Source: Utricularia gibba (Eukaryota > Streptophyta > Magnoliopsida > Lamiales > Lentibulariaceae). Taken from it: a stretch of DNA of 64,000 nt. Both the position numbers and the translations under genes were made by a program. Numbering within the stretch: the stretch's first letter is position 1; every line of letters begins with the position of its first letter. Below, piece after piece: positions 21,954-33,828 of the stretch. The notes beneath the pieces are model-generated. The model ran no database searches and was not told the origin of the DNA. It saw nothing but the letters and a program-made list of their open reading frames with translations. The stretch covers positions 4,867,001 through 4,931,000 of the forward strand of contig CM007989.1 of the NCBI GenBank assembly GCA_002189035.1, in the 5' to 3' direction.

Positions 21954-24900
21954 TTAATGACCCTCGACTAGCAGTAAGCTGCACACACTGTGCGGCTTAA
22001 ACTTCTCATAAAATGGCTTCAATCGGTGTCCATTCACCTTAATGCTTTTCCCTATCTCAAATGAGCGAATAATAACAGCACCAGAGGGAAAAACATTCAC
22101 AACTTCATAAGGTCCAAGCCACTTAGAACACAATTTACCAGGAAAGAGTTTCAAGGTAGTATCAAATAAGAGAACTTTTTGACCTACAAAAAATTGCTTC
22201 CCATGTAACTTACTGTCATGGTAGTGTTTTACCTTTTCCTTGTGCAGGAGCTGGTTAGTGTAGGCATTGAGGCGAATTTCATCCAACTCATTTAGGTCTA
22301 AAAGTCTACTCTCCCCAACTTGATCACTAGTCAGGTTGCATGACTTGACGGCCCAGTATGCCCTGTGATGCAATTCAAAAGGTAGATGACATGCCTTACC
22401 ATAGATCATTCGATATGGAGACATTCCTATAGGATTCTTGTAAGCTGTACAGTATGCTCAAAGTGCATCATTGAGCCTTGAGCTCCAATCTCGCCTATTT
22501 GGGTTGACGGTACGCTCCAAGATCCTTTTCACCTCTCTATTTGATATTTCCGCCATGCCATTTGTTTGGGGATGCCTAGCTGTGGACAAGCGGTGGTTGA
22601 CTCCATATTTGGCCAATGCACTCTTGATGACATGATTCACGAAATGGGTGCCACGATCTGAAATAATGATCTTGGGATGTCCAAACCTAGGGAACAAAAT
22701 ATTAGTCAAGAAATTACCCACGGTTTTGGCATCATCCCTTTCACAAGCATTTCACAAGAAATTACCCACGGTTTCTAAATGGCCTCCACCCATTTAGAAA
22801 CATAATCAACAGCAATAAGTATGTAGAGCTTCCCTTGAGAAGGCGGAAATGGTCCCATGAAGTCAATGCCTCATGCATCAAAGATCTCACACATGATAAT
22901 GGGTTGAAGGGGCATTTGATCCTTATATCCCAAATTTCCTCCTCTTTGACAATTTGGGTATGCCTTGCAATGAAGGTAGGCATCCTTGAATATGGTAGGC
23001 TAATAAAATCCAGCCTCCAGAACCTTTTTTGCAGTAACTTTTGCACCAAAATGTCCACCGCAAGGTAGCTCATGGCAATGTGAAAGAATAGAGTGCACTT
23101 CATCTTGGGGGATGCATCTCCTAATAATTTGATCAGTTCCGATTTTCCAGAGATATGGATCGTCCCATATGAAGTTCAGGCTATCACTCCTCAGTTTCTC
23201 CTTCTGGTAGTGCTGGAAATCTGCAGGAAACTGTCCAGTCACTAAAAAATTAGCGATGTCAGCGTACCAGGGACTCTCGTCATGGATCATGAATAAGTGT
23301 TCATCCGGGAAGCTGTCATCGATAAGACTTGATTTTTCTCCAGAAGTGATGCGGCTGAGATGGTCTGCAACTAAATTTTCGCATCCTTTCTTGTCCTTGA
23401 TCTCCAAATCAAATTCTTGAAGCAATAAGATCCATCTAATGAGTCTAGGCTTCGAATCCTTCTTGGTAAGGAGATATCTCAAGGCGGCATGGTCTGAATA
23501 GACTATGACTTTGGCTCCTAGCAAATAAGATCGAAATTTCTTCAGGGCAAACACAATGGCCAGCAGCTCCTTTTCTGTAGTGGTGTAGCTCTTTTGGGCA
23601 TCATCAAGGCACTTGGACGCATAGTGGATAACATGGGATTGTTTATCCACCTTTTGTCCCAAAACCGCACCTAGAGCTACATCACTTGCATCACACATTA
23701 GTTCAAATGGTAGGCTCCAATTTGGAACCTGAATAATGGGAGCGGAAACAAGCTTCTCTTTCAAAACATCAAAGGCGTGCATGCATTTTTCATCAAAATG
23801 AAACTCAACATCTTTATGCAATAAGGCACATAGAGGAGATGCAATTTTTGAAAAATCTTGAATAAACCTACGATAAAATCCAGCATGTCCAAGGAAAGAA
23901 CGTACATTTCTCACACAAGTAGGATAAGGTAATTTTTGGATTACCTCAATTTTGGCCTTGTCAACCTCAATTCCCTTTTGGGAAACAACATGTACTAAAA
24001 TGATACCTTGTTCTACCATGAAATGACATTTCTCATAATTCAAAACAAGGTTAGTCTCTACACAATGTTTCAGAATCAAAGACAAATTAACAAGACATTC
24101 ATCAAAGCTATTTCCATAAACCATAAAGTCATCCATAAAAACCTCTATAATATTCTCAACATATTCAGAAAAAATACTAACCATGCATCTCTGAAATGTT
24201 GCTGGTGCATTGCAAAGTCCAAAAGGCATTTTATGGTAAGCAAAAGTTCCAAAAGGGCAAACGAAAACAACCTTAGATTGGTCCTCAAGAGCCACGGGTA
24301 TTTGATGGAAACCGCAGTATCCATCCAAGCAGCAATAATGGCTCCTTCCATCAAGTCTTTCCAACATTTGGTCAATGAATGGAAGTGGGTAGTGGTCCTT
24401 CTTGGTGGCTGCATTCAATTTTCGGTAATCTACGCACATTCGCCAGCCATTTTGCACTCTTGTAGGCAGGAGTTCCCCTTGGTCATTGGCCATGACTGTG
24501 ATACCTGTTTTCTTCGGGACAACCTGCATAGGACTAACCCACTCACTATCAGAAATAGGATAGATTATACCTGCAGCCAATAACTTCAGAGTTTCCTTCT
24601 TGACCACTTCAATCATAAGTGGATTCAATCTCCTCTGAGGTTGGCGAATTGGCTTTGTTCCCTCCTCCAAATAGATGCGGTGAGTGCATATGGAGGGGCT
24701 TATTCCTTTGATATCCGCCAATGTCCACCCAATTGCCTGTTTGTGCTCCTGGAGCACACTCCTAAGTTTTTCCTCCTGTTCCAGGATTAGTGTACTAGAG
24801 ATAATAACAGATAAAGTCTCATTTTCGCTTAGAAATAAATATTTCAAATGTTTAGGCAGTGTTTTTAACTCTAGTAATGGGGCATGAATAACAGAAGGGA

Positions 24901-26092
24901 TTAGCAGTTTCTCAAGCATTTCTAAACTCAGAAAAGCAATGTCAGAAAATTCAGGTTTTTCACGGAAATAATCAAGATAATTTAAAAGTTCGGAATCAGA
25001 AAAAGAAATACGATCAGAATCAAAGTTTTCAGTAAGACATTTGAGCAAGGGATCTTGCTCATGGACCATCGCTAAGTGTTCTACATCTGCGTCAGATGTA
25101 GATATTGAGCAAATCTCGTTAATTTGGTCCGAATATTGCATGGCTTTGTCCAGGCTAAAGTCCAGCACCTGTCCATCAAACTGTAGAGAAATTGTGCCGG
25201 CTTGGACATCAATTTTGGTGCCTGCAGTAGCCATAAACGGTCGTCCCAAAATGATGGACTCCGAAATCATGGGATTTTCGCTCTCCATTGGAATAACTAA
25301 AAAGTCAGCAGGAAAAATCAAATTTTCAACATGCACAAACACATCATCAACCCTACCATCAGGCTTCACATGTGATCTATCAGCTAATTGACAAACAACA
25401 CTAGTAGGTTCAAGTTTACCTAGCTTAGATGCAAGAGAAAGATAGAGAGATCTAGGCATAACATTAACCGATGCTCCTAAATCACACATGGCCACTGAAA
25501 TTTTGGTCTCACCAATAGTAACAGGTATTGAAAACATACCTGGATCCTTACACTTTCTTGGAAGCCTTCTCTGAATAATTGCTGAAATATTTTCAGTCAA
25601 GGGAATTACCTCTTCCACTTTTTCCTTCTTCTTGGGGTCACATAAATCCTTCAACATTTTCGCATATTTCGGCACTTGATCTATCATGTCCAACAAGGGA
25701 ATATTCACGTTCACCTTCTTCATCACCTCCATGAATGCTTTCAGTCCACGTTTGTCCTTATTTTTCCTGCGAAGTCTCATAGGAAAAGGAGGTGGAATGA
25801 CTAGAGACTTGGGTTGATCAACTTCTTTCGACTCCTCCTCCTTCACTTCTTTAGGTGGCATTGGTACAGGAGTATTCTGGACTGGAGAATCATCAGGATG
25901 CTCTAAAATAATCTCCTCATCCACGTCATCATCGTCATCCAAGACTTCTAATTCTTTTTCATCAGATCTGTCCACCTTAGTCATGAACCATGGGTAAGGT
26001 TCCGGTAGATCCTTCCCACTTCTTAAGGATATGGCGTTGATGTGCTCTGGGTTCTTCACTGGTTGGGATGGCAGTGCACCTTGCGTCTCCAG
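21954..26092 (-). pseudogene. Gypsy pol: protease, reverse transcriptase, RNase H, integrase
   Basis: The long frame 26059-23000 starts with the ISLRSGK linker. It contains the retroviral-type aspartic protease (CDLGASVNVMP), RT with KLNAATKKDHYPLPFIDQML, the MPFGLCNAPATFQRCM segment and catalytic FMDDF, then RNase H ending in VADHLSRI and the zinc-binding start of integrase (SHCHELPCGGHFGA). Integrase continues to 21954 with SDRGTHFVNH and HPQTNGMAEISNREVKRILE. Three in-frame stops, near 22998, 22870 and 22455, each sit where a Trp codon is expected. A short direct duplication (AAGAAATTACCCACGGTTT) at about 22710 and 22758 also disrupts the integrase core. Confidence 0.92.
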
Positions 26093-27546
26093 TCAGTTCA
26101 TGGGTTGAACCAGCTGGGTAATCTGGGTTTGCATGCTTGTAATTCGTCCATCCATGTCTTTTTGTGCAGCATGCATTTTAGTGGTGCTTTCGGCAAGGGA
26201 CTTCACCAAGGACTCCAGATTATGATTTGGCTGATAAGGAACAAGAGGTTGATCTGGAACTCCAGTGATTTGCAAAGGTTGAGGCGGAGCAGTGAGAGTT
26301 TTCTGAGAAACAGCAGGTTCCCTAGTGATGGGGCTTGACCAGGAGGCACTGGTTGTCTCCAGCGGAAACCAGGATGATCTCTTCGCGGCATTTGGTAGTT
26401 TCCGTAATTATAACTTCCTCCTTGGTTCTGGTAGAATGCATTCACCTCTTCTACTTGCATCTCGTGTATCATAGGTCCTGGATCAAAAAGATGAGAGGTT
26501 GAAGATCCGTGATACCTTCCTTGTTGTTGGAGAAGTGATTGGAAGCCAAGCTTCAAGGTATCACTCATAGCAGTAAGTTGAGCTAAAACTTCGGAATTAT
26601 CCACTTCGTGCACTGATTTTACAGGCTGAGAATTTCCTCCAGGTGCTCGGTATGAGTAGTCATAACGACTGGAAGTAGAATAAGAGTTGGCAGCCATTTG
26701 TTCTATCAATCTGCGGGCATCAGCGCTGTGGCGGTTCTCTAGTAATGACCCATTACAAGTGGCATCCATTTGTCCTCTAATCATGGGGGTCAGTCCTTCG
26801 TAGAAATGTTGTAAAATTTGACCTTCAGTAAGCCCATGCTGTGGATAAGTGTTACAGATCCGGTTGAATCTGTCATAATACTCCTGTAAATACTCCTGTA
26901 AATTCTCTCCTTCACTTTGTAGCATGATAGCTAAAGCTCTTCTTCCCGCGGAGGCTCTTCCTAGGGGCGCATATCTATCAAGAAACTTTTGAACCATTTG
27001 CTCACAGGTAGCAATAGAGGATGGTGGTAGTCCATACAGCCACTCCAAGGCTCGCTCAGTGAGACTGAAAGGGAAGACCCGCAGCTTGACTTGGTTCTCC
27101 GTAGCACCTTTTGGGCGCATGGATGCACAAGCCGTGTGCAACTCTCTAAGATGACGATTTGGGTCGTCATTTTCTCTCCCAGCGAACTTAGGAAGTGTCT
27201 GGAACAAATATGATCGAAGCTCAAAGTCCTCTTCCGCGTCAAAGATGATACAAAGTGGTCGGTCAGCATGGCTGGCGGTGATTTCTTCTTTTATGGTCCT
27301 TAGTGCTGGGCCATGATTAGTGATCGGTAGAACTAGAAAAAATTGCGGATGCTGTTGCTCCTGTTCTCCATGCATTGTGGGGACTCCAGTAGGTGGTTGA
27401 GCATCCATTTCTTCGTCAGGAGATAGATTTGAAGTTAGTTCCCTCTTTTTCGCCAGAAATGTGCGCTCAATCTCCGGATCTAAAGGGCACAAGATGTCTC
27501 GGTATGATCTTAAGCTTCGGTGTCCTTTTGGTGCAGCTGAATGCAT
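26093..27546 (-). pseudogene. Gypsy gag
   Basis: The start is the ATG at 27546 (MHSAAPKGHRSLRSYRD), which follows the PBS by about 110 nt. The open frame extends upstream into the LTR, but those codons are non-coding LTR sequence. The gag core LPKFAGRENDDPNRHL, LRVFPFSLTERALEWLYGLP and YYDRFNRICNTYPQHG is the classical Retrotrans_gag domain. The frame shifts near 26300 and meets a stop at about 26094, just before the protease linker, so gag and pol are not continuous. Confidence 0.85.
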
Positions 27547-27659
27547 AAAAACAGAGAAAAACAGCAGCAAAACGGAAATAAAAGAAAAACAAGAAGAAAG
27601 AAAGAAAAAGAAAACAAAAAGAAAAACTATACACAACACTAAACACAAAAATACACAAC

Positions 27660-27677
27660 TCCCCGGCAACGGCGCCA
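27660..27677 (-). other. Primer-binding site, tRNA-Asp type
   Basis: On the minus strand the sequence reads TGGCGCCGTTGCCGGGGA, a perfect 18-nt complement to a plant tRNA-Asp 3' end including CCA. It lies 6 nt after the LTR end. Confidence 0.85.
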
Positions 27678-27683
27678 AAAATT

Positions 27684-28816
27684 TGTTGCGTGTCGTTTCC
27701 TCAGCAAATTTTAAATATTTAAAAACGTAAAACACTAGAAAGTGTAGTACGAGTATTGATCTCAGGGAGTTGTTTTTCGTGAAAAGTGTTTGCAAGCAAC
27801 TTCTACAAAATGTCACGGTTTTGTAAAAGGGGATTTTTAAGATGCAAAAATGAAAGATACCACCTAAGTAATGGGCCTTATTTACGGGACACAGTTCCTG
27901 GGAATAACACTCCATCTCCTTCCTTCGCCCGTCCTTGCCTCGGTTTTCACTGATTTCTTCCGAATAGCTGGTTATAGGAGCAAGGAATAGCCTACTCTCC
28001 CTTACACTCTGATTGACAAGGAGGCACGGGAATAGCCTCATGTGATTCTCCTTGGACGATTAGGAAGACAAGAGGATTGCCTTTGATTGCCTTCAAAACC
28101 GAATTGTGCGCGTGTGCCCAGCTGTTGCCAATGGCCAGTGGCAGGTCCGAGGTCACAACCTGTCCACTGTCGCGGTACCTAGGCCACAAACAATCTGCTA
28201 CTTCCCTCGAACCAGCAGGGTTGGAGTTGGTGCTCTTCACCTTGATCTTCACCAAAATCCGCGAGAAGTGGCCTGCTACTCATGGACCTTGACTGAGAGT
28301 CGTTACAGAAAGACTGCAACAAGATGCGTGGAAGTATGCGGAATCCGAATTGAATTCAGTGAAGAACCGAGTGTATTACTCATGACTTGGAAGGAAACTT
28401 CATCTACTTCCCAGAAACTAAAGGTTTTTAGCCCGAAAGGGCCATAGAAACAGAAACGAAAAGAAAGCTAAGTGTTCTTCCTCCTTGAGAGGAGGAAGAA
28501 CTCAAAAGTTCTAAGTACAAGGAAAAATGTTCAAAACTCCGAAACTAAGTGCTCCAAGTGGTTTTTATATGACTTCCCACGTGCATTAACTCCTTTGGGT
28601 CCCCTTCCCATCATTCCTTCTGTCTTGCGTGCGCCAACAGACTTTCTTTGCATGCAAGTTTGCGCCCAATAATTGCTGCAGACTCTAACATGCCGTAAGT
28701 CATGGGCCTTGACTAGTGTCAGTCTTCCGCCCACAGTCATTCCAACTCGCGTACAAGGCACGAAAACTCAGAGTCTGACCACCTGCAATACTCCTGCAAC
28801 ACTCCTGACAGTCTCC
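27684..28816 (-). repeat. 5' LTR of the gypsy element, missing its start
   Basis: On the minus strand it ends in CGACACGCAACA just before the PBS and matches the solo LTR 44224-45547 over its 3' portion. Homology is lost near 28816, where unrelated DNA begins, so roughly the first 170-200 bp are gone. It carries the G-box, TATA and hairpin described at 20522-20631. Confidence 0.88.
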
Positions 28817-30086
28817 TGCAAAACTCGCGTACTATTTCGCGCATGTATCAGAGCATCTGGTTTCCGATGCAACCTTTGGTACTTGGCTTTGAAGACAATG
28901 TCTGCTAGCACTCTGTTGACGTCTAACATAAGGAGCTTGCACACTTGTTGCTTGGGCGATGAACTGGGGCTAGTGTATGCGCACCTGCTTTCATACCAAT
29001 CTAGCCTTGCACGTAGTTGGGCATTCTCTTCTAGAATTCGATCCACATCCATGCTAGCAGTTTGTTGCGGGTTGTCTTCCTCCACATTGCTCCCTACATC
29101 CTGCTGTCGATTAGATGCAAATGCTAGTGACATCTCCTCCTCAATGATCACGTTGTCAGGCTTTGGGCTCTTGCATATCACTCTTCCCTAAAAACACCAG
29201 AAGTGGCGAGTACCAACAGCGTCCATCACAGGGGGTACTATGTCACTCACTGCCTTGCTCTTTTCACTAAACATAGTCAACAAGGCATCCACCCCTTGCT
29301 TTGATAGTTTATCAAATCCTACAACATGAATAATCGAATAACATAAATCACAATACACTAGCCATGCAACCATACTACATCACACATTACCCTTCCTTGC
29401 CAATTGTCTTGGAGGAGCAGAGAGTAGTCGGAATTCATAGGTCTTCCGGTGGACACACCCAAATGAAGCTTGTCCACCATGCATCATATCCACTCCGAAT
29501 AGAATTCACAAGTGCAATACCTGGATTACCCTTCAGCGTGAAATGATTAGTTTTCCAGTTTCGAATACACACACTTACGGAAAAATAATTTGTAGGGCCG
29601 GAGTAATTTGTTCCTCCATGCACACACTCAAAAAGGCCAACACATGAGCTAATTGAGCAGGGTGTCAGGTGGGATAATGGGACCTCCAAACATGCCAGCA
29701 ACTCGCATATGAATGATGGTGGTGGCAAGCGAAGTATACACCGAAAGTGTTCGGTGGACACCGAGAAACCCGGTTACTCCAACCATTGGTGGAACCTCAC
29801 CGTCGATTGTCTTGTCCCATAGATTGTACGTCTCTGGAATTGCGAACCGAACTTGGAGTTTCTTGGAAGTAAGCATTTCTTGAGAGAGACAGATTAGAGG
29901 GAAGCAAATGGTGGAGGAACCATGCGGTTAAGGTGGGGACAGTGTGCCGTGCTTTGCAGTGTGCGGCGATTAGGTGCGTGGTGAAGAGAGGTGACGATTG
30001 GGCCGGAGGGTTTGTTATGAGGCCCAGATATTTGAGGCTTGATATTCATTCCGGCGGGTGATTGCTCCAGGCACCGCGAACAAAGG
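28817..30086. other. Unassigned sequence between the gypsy LTR and the tandem array
   Basis: Several minus-strand open frames (28817-29181, 29188-29373, 29435-29876) show no domain I recognise with confidence. One is acidic with a possible coiled coil (ENAQLRARLDWYESR). Given the Harbinger transposase to the right, they may come from a transposon accessory ORF, but this is only a guess. Confidence 0.35.
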
Positions 30087-30327
30087 TTGCAGTGTCTAAA
30101 ACATGTCTTCCAGACACCGAGAGCGGCATTCTACACTACCTGGAACGCATGTCTCCCAGACATTGAGAGCAGCCATTTGCAGTGCCTAGAAGGGGTATCT
30201 TGTAGACACTGAGACCAAAATTTTGCAGTGCCTGGTACACTGGTCTTCCAGGAACCGATAGCGGCATTCGACGATGCTAGGAACACATTCTATCCAGATA
30301 CCGAGAGCAGGAATTTGCAGTGCCTAG
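30087..30327. repeat. Tandem repeat, about 46-bp period, five units plus a partial one
   Basis: Units begin near 30087, 30130, 30177, 30222 and 30268, with a partial unit at 30315. They share the pattern TTGCAGTGCCTGGAACAC, then TCTTCCAGACACCGAGAGC. Units differ by substitutions and small indels (43-47 bp). A further related piece (CAGGCACTGCAAATTCCG) occurs inverted near 30444. Confidence 0.75.
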
Positions 30328-30786
30328 ATTGCAATTCTTCCAATGTGCATGGATATAGTGTAGAGCATGCAATAGTTGCACCTATACGTATGAGTGAATG
30401 GTGTGTGTAAACCTGAAGCATCCTTCAGGTTATCCTATCTTTCCAGGCACTGCAAATTCCGATTACCAGTGACTGTATCACATTGTTGTGACAACAGTTC
30501 AGCATAAATAAGGCAATTCACCGTGGGAAATAACCCAATGTAAGAAACAAATCAACTTTGGAATAACTGATGTGTTTGCACAATATGAATACAGCAGAAG
30601 GCAATGCTTATCAACAATTGGAAAATGAAATAAAATGTCTTTAAGCCAAACCAATAAAATATCATCATTCATTAGTACACCTTATACCCTTCTTCATGTG
30701 GTCTCTCGCCATTACGCAAACATTCTCTGAGCCATTAAATACCACCACTGGGTCCACTCCTCTGAGTTTCCTATGGAGGAAATATG

Positions 30787-32057
30787 TTAATCATCTTCAT
30801 AGTCCTGTGAATCCGGATTGCGGTACTCTTCTGGAATGACTTCTTCCCATGGATCAGTTGGCATTTCTCGCCGAATAAAATTGTGAAGTAGGGCACATGC
30901 AAGTATGATACAATTTTGTGTTTTAATGGGATAAAAACTATAACTTCGTAAAATACCCCACCTCATTTTCATTAGACCCCATGCCCTCTCAATAACATTC
31001 CTCGCAAAAGCATGCCGCATGTTGAAATATTCCTTCACATTCTGTGGAGCATTGGACCCGGCAACCCACTCTTTCAGATGGTACCGAACACCTGTAGGGT
31101 GCTAGAAATCCCTCTACGTTTGTGTTGCCATTATCACACAAGTAATAATGCCCTACAAAAAAATGGAATGCATGAAAGTTACTCATAACTATAGACTCCT
31201 ACACATTGTAAGCTCTTACCTTTGCATACAGTAATTGCTCTTTGTCGACAAACTGCATCTCACAGCACCTTACTATCAGCAGCGGATCCCTCCCAACTGG
31301 GCAACAAATAGATGAACATGAGCTTATCATCATACACTCCTAGCACATTAGTGGACACGATTCCCTTACGATTCCTCCACTTTGATTTATCCTGATTCTT
31401 GAATTTCACTTGGAAATATGAACCATCCAATGTGCCCAAGCAATTCTGAAAAATAAAGCAGAAAGTTACAGCATGCAGAATACACGTTACACATCCACAA
31501 CTACAATGAAAAATTTTGTTGCATACCTTGAAAAATCTGAAGCTAGAATTAGGATAAAAAAGATCAATTGGCATAGGTGTCTTAACTAAATTTTGGTGCA
31601 ATGACAGTATTGCTGACAATACCACATTGAAATATTTGGATACTGTCCAGCTGCTTCGCATGAATTCGAATTTATGTTGCCTTGTTTTCCAGTAATGACC
31701 TAAAATACCCAAAAACAATGCAACCAGCTCTGGAACATCGACATATCATGATGTGGTTAGTCTACGATTACTTCGAAGAACATAGCATAACTTGTTGAAG
31801 ACATCTGCACTTAAGTGTAAGTTTTCAAGACAAGCACCCATTGAATCTGATAACAAGTCAGTCAAATGCTCTATTTTTTGTGATATCTTTTCTCGATATG
31901 AGAACCGAATTCTCTTATCGGATGGTGTACAACAGAAATGCAACATTATAACAATCATAATTCGCATAAGACATAGGTGTTGACCAACGCAATGCGCCGT
32001 AGCAAAGGAAGCCAAAATAATCTTCTTTGAAACCATTGCAACAGCCTCAATAAGCAA
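30787..32057 (-). pseudogene. PIF/Harbinger transposase
   Basis: The N-terminal helical part is at 32057-31746. The DDE domain follows at 31718-31260 with NCLGTLDGSYFQV (first Asp), STNVLGVYDDKLMFIY and SWEGSAADSKVL. After a GT/AG-like gap (about 31220-31147) come HYYLCDNGNTNVEGFLAPYR (second Asp) and ARNVIERAWGLMKMRW (Glu), ending in HNFIRREMPTDPWEEV. All three catalytic residues are present. However, a stop replaces the codon after SAADSKVL and a frameshift follows APYR, so it cannot be translated whole. Sequence reading GGCCTTATTTGCTAG inward at about 32468 beside TAA may be its right terminus; no partner was found. Confidence 0.85.
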
Positions 32058-33600
32058 TGCACAACCTATTGCAATTTTCGGAAAAAAAAATCACCCGACT
32101 CCACCATATGCGAAACAAAAAATAAGAACTCATTGGCTTAAATTGAAGTATGGGTTTTCATCGAAATATCAGAATTCGAACTCACTCACCATGTACCTAC
32201 AAAAACCAAACAGATTTGTGTTGAAGAGGATGAACCAATATACAAATTTACTGTTGCGAATTTGTTTATGGAGTAGAGGGGTATTATCGACAAAGTTGTA
32301 TTTGTATGAGATGGGTTTCTCAAAACCACCTCACAAGTGGGTTTTGTGAAACCAACACCTGCAAGTTTATTTCGAGATAATACAAGCCCATGTGTTTTAC
32401 TAAACTACCCCAACAAACACATACAATACTTTTTACCTAAGGGTTTAGAGGGCTAAACCCACCTAGCAAATAAGGCCTAAGGGACCATTTTTTCCCATCT
32501 CATTTCATTCCATGTGCTTCTTTACTTTAAAAAAAACAAGGAACTTTCATTCACTTTACATAGTCCATCTTATTGTGCTATTCCGTTTTTTTTTTTTTTT
32601 TTTTTGGTAATCATTCAGGTAGGAATTCCAACTCCTAACAACTAAAAACTTCACCTTATACTTTATTTTTTAAAAATAAGAAATGATGAAGAAGGTTTTA
32701 TATCCTAATCTCTTTGATAGGGGGACCAAGAGGTAGATGGTCACACATTACACTCTTCATTGATTTCTCTACTATACAAGTACAACAACAACTTGATAGA
32801 TATAGTAAAAGGGTGGGTATTTTGTGGAACAAACAATTTCTGATGCATCTTGAATAAAAAACTAACCTTTTGGGAGCAAAAACCTTGTTATATACTATAG
32901 TTTGTAAAATGGAAACTTTTAAAAGTTTTTGGAACACCCATTTCACAAGTCGATTTATTTTGTAGTATAAGGTGTAACTAAGTTATGGGAAATTATAATT
33001 TATGATGGCATCACAAAAAGGGAAATACTTATAATTGTATTATATGAGTTTGAAGTGTTAGATAGATTAGAACAACCTCTTAGTAATGATTTAGGAAGCA
33101 ATAATTTAATAGTTTAAAAATTATAAATGAAAATTATGTTATTAGATAAACATGACGTAAAATTAACCGATTAATTCAATTTGTTAGGAAACATAATGAT
33201 TAATAATATGTATTAAAATGAAAGTTAATGATAAAAAATAAAAAACTATCAGAAATGCCAATCAATATTTTTTCTATACATATATATATTTGAATTTTAA
33301 AAACATTTTAATGTATTTTGTCCAATAATATATTTTTTCGAAACGTTTGTATGAAAAATAATATGTGAAAAACGTTTGTATGATTTTCATAAAAAATTAG
33401 ACAACGTATGTACTAAAAATAAAATTAACTAAATATTTACAGTTGAAATATTATATATAATAAAACATTTGTACTAAAACGAAATATTTCAAAATGTTTA
33501 AATTGAAATCGTTTAAAAAATGGAAACGTTTGTATTCAAAACTTTTGTAACAAATGTTTGTGTGCAAAATGGGGAAAGCTATGGAAACGTTTGTATGTGT
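32058..33600. other. AT-rich spacer right of the Harbinger relic
   Basis: It contains a long T run near 32587-32606 and AT-rich DNA with no coding signal. The part up to about 32470 probably belongs to the Harbinger element. Confidence 0.4.
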
Positions 33601-33828
33601 TTTGATTTTTTCTCCATGATAAAAAGAGAGAAAGTTTTTCACAAGATGAGGCAAGGATGGCAAAACTTTCAAGAGAAGAATACTTCATCTTCACAAGGCA
33701 AAAACTGTTAAGAAGAGCTTTGCAAGAGGAAGACTGGAAGAATGAATTGTATTTCACTCCAAAAAAAACCTTTACAAGATGTACAATGTAAGTATGTATT
33801 TATACTAGAATTTAAAATAGTTAAATGT
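33600..33828. repeat. Fragment related to 47040-47225
   Basis: The segment, including TTGTATTTCACTCCAAAAAA and the following TTACAAGATGTA, is similar to 47130-47225, which lies just upstream of the gag of the minus-strand copia relic. It ends exactly where the copia LTR at 33829 begins, so the copia element seems to have inserted into a copy of that repeat. Confidence 0.55.

Larger units (their letters stand above)
21149..28816 (-). mobile_element. Athila-like Ty3/gypsy retrotransposon, rearranged
   Basis: On the minus strand the order is LTR (28816-27684), a primer-binding site complementary to tRNA-Asp (27677-27660), gag, protease-RT-RNase H, integrase, then the start of an extra ORF (21663 leftward). 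This order, the PBS and the FMDDF-type reverse transcriptase fit the Athila/Tat group. The 5' LTR lacks its start and no direct-repeat 3' LTR exists. The left side ends in an LTR of opposite orientation at 21148. Both gag and pol carry stops, so the element is dead. Confidence 0.9.

Noticed and set aside
24008-24583. Plus-strand open frame of 191 aa
   Set aside because: It lies antisense to the gypsy reverse transcriptase and has no family content.
27560-28041. Extension of the gypsy gag frame upstream to 28041
   Set aside because: The extra codons run through the LTR and PBS and encode no gag-like sequence; the ATG at 27546 fits the family.
32440-32475. Terminal inverted repeat of the Harbinger element with TAA duplication
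   Set aside because: One side looks plausible (GGCCTTATTTGC reading inward), but I could not find a matching end on the left.
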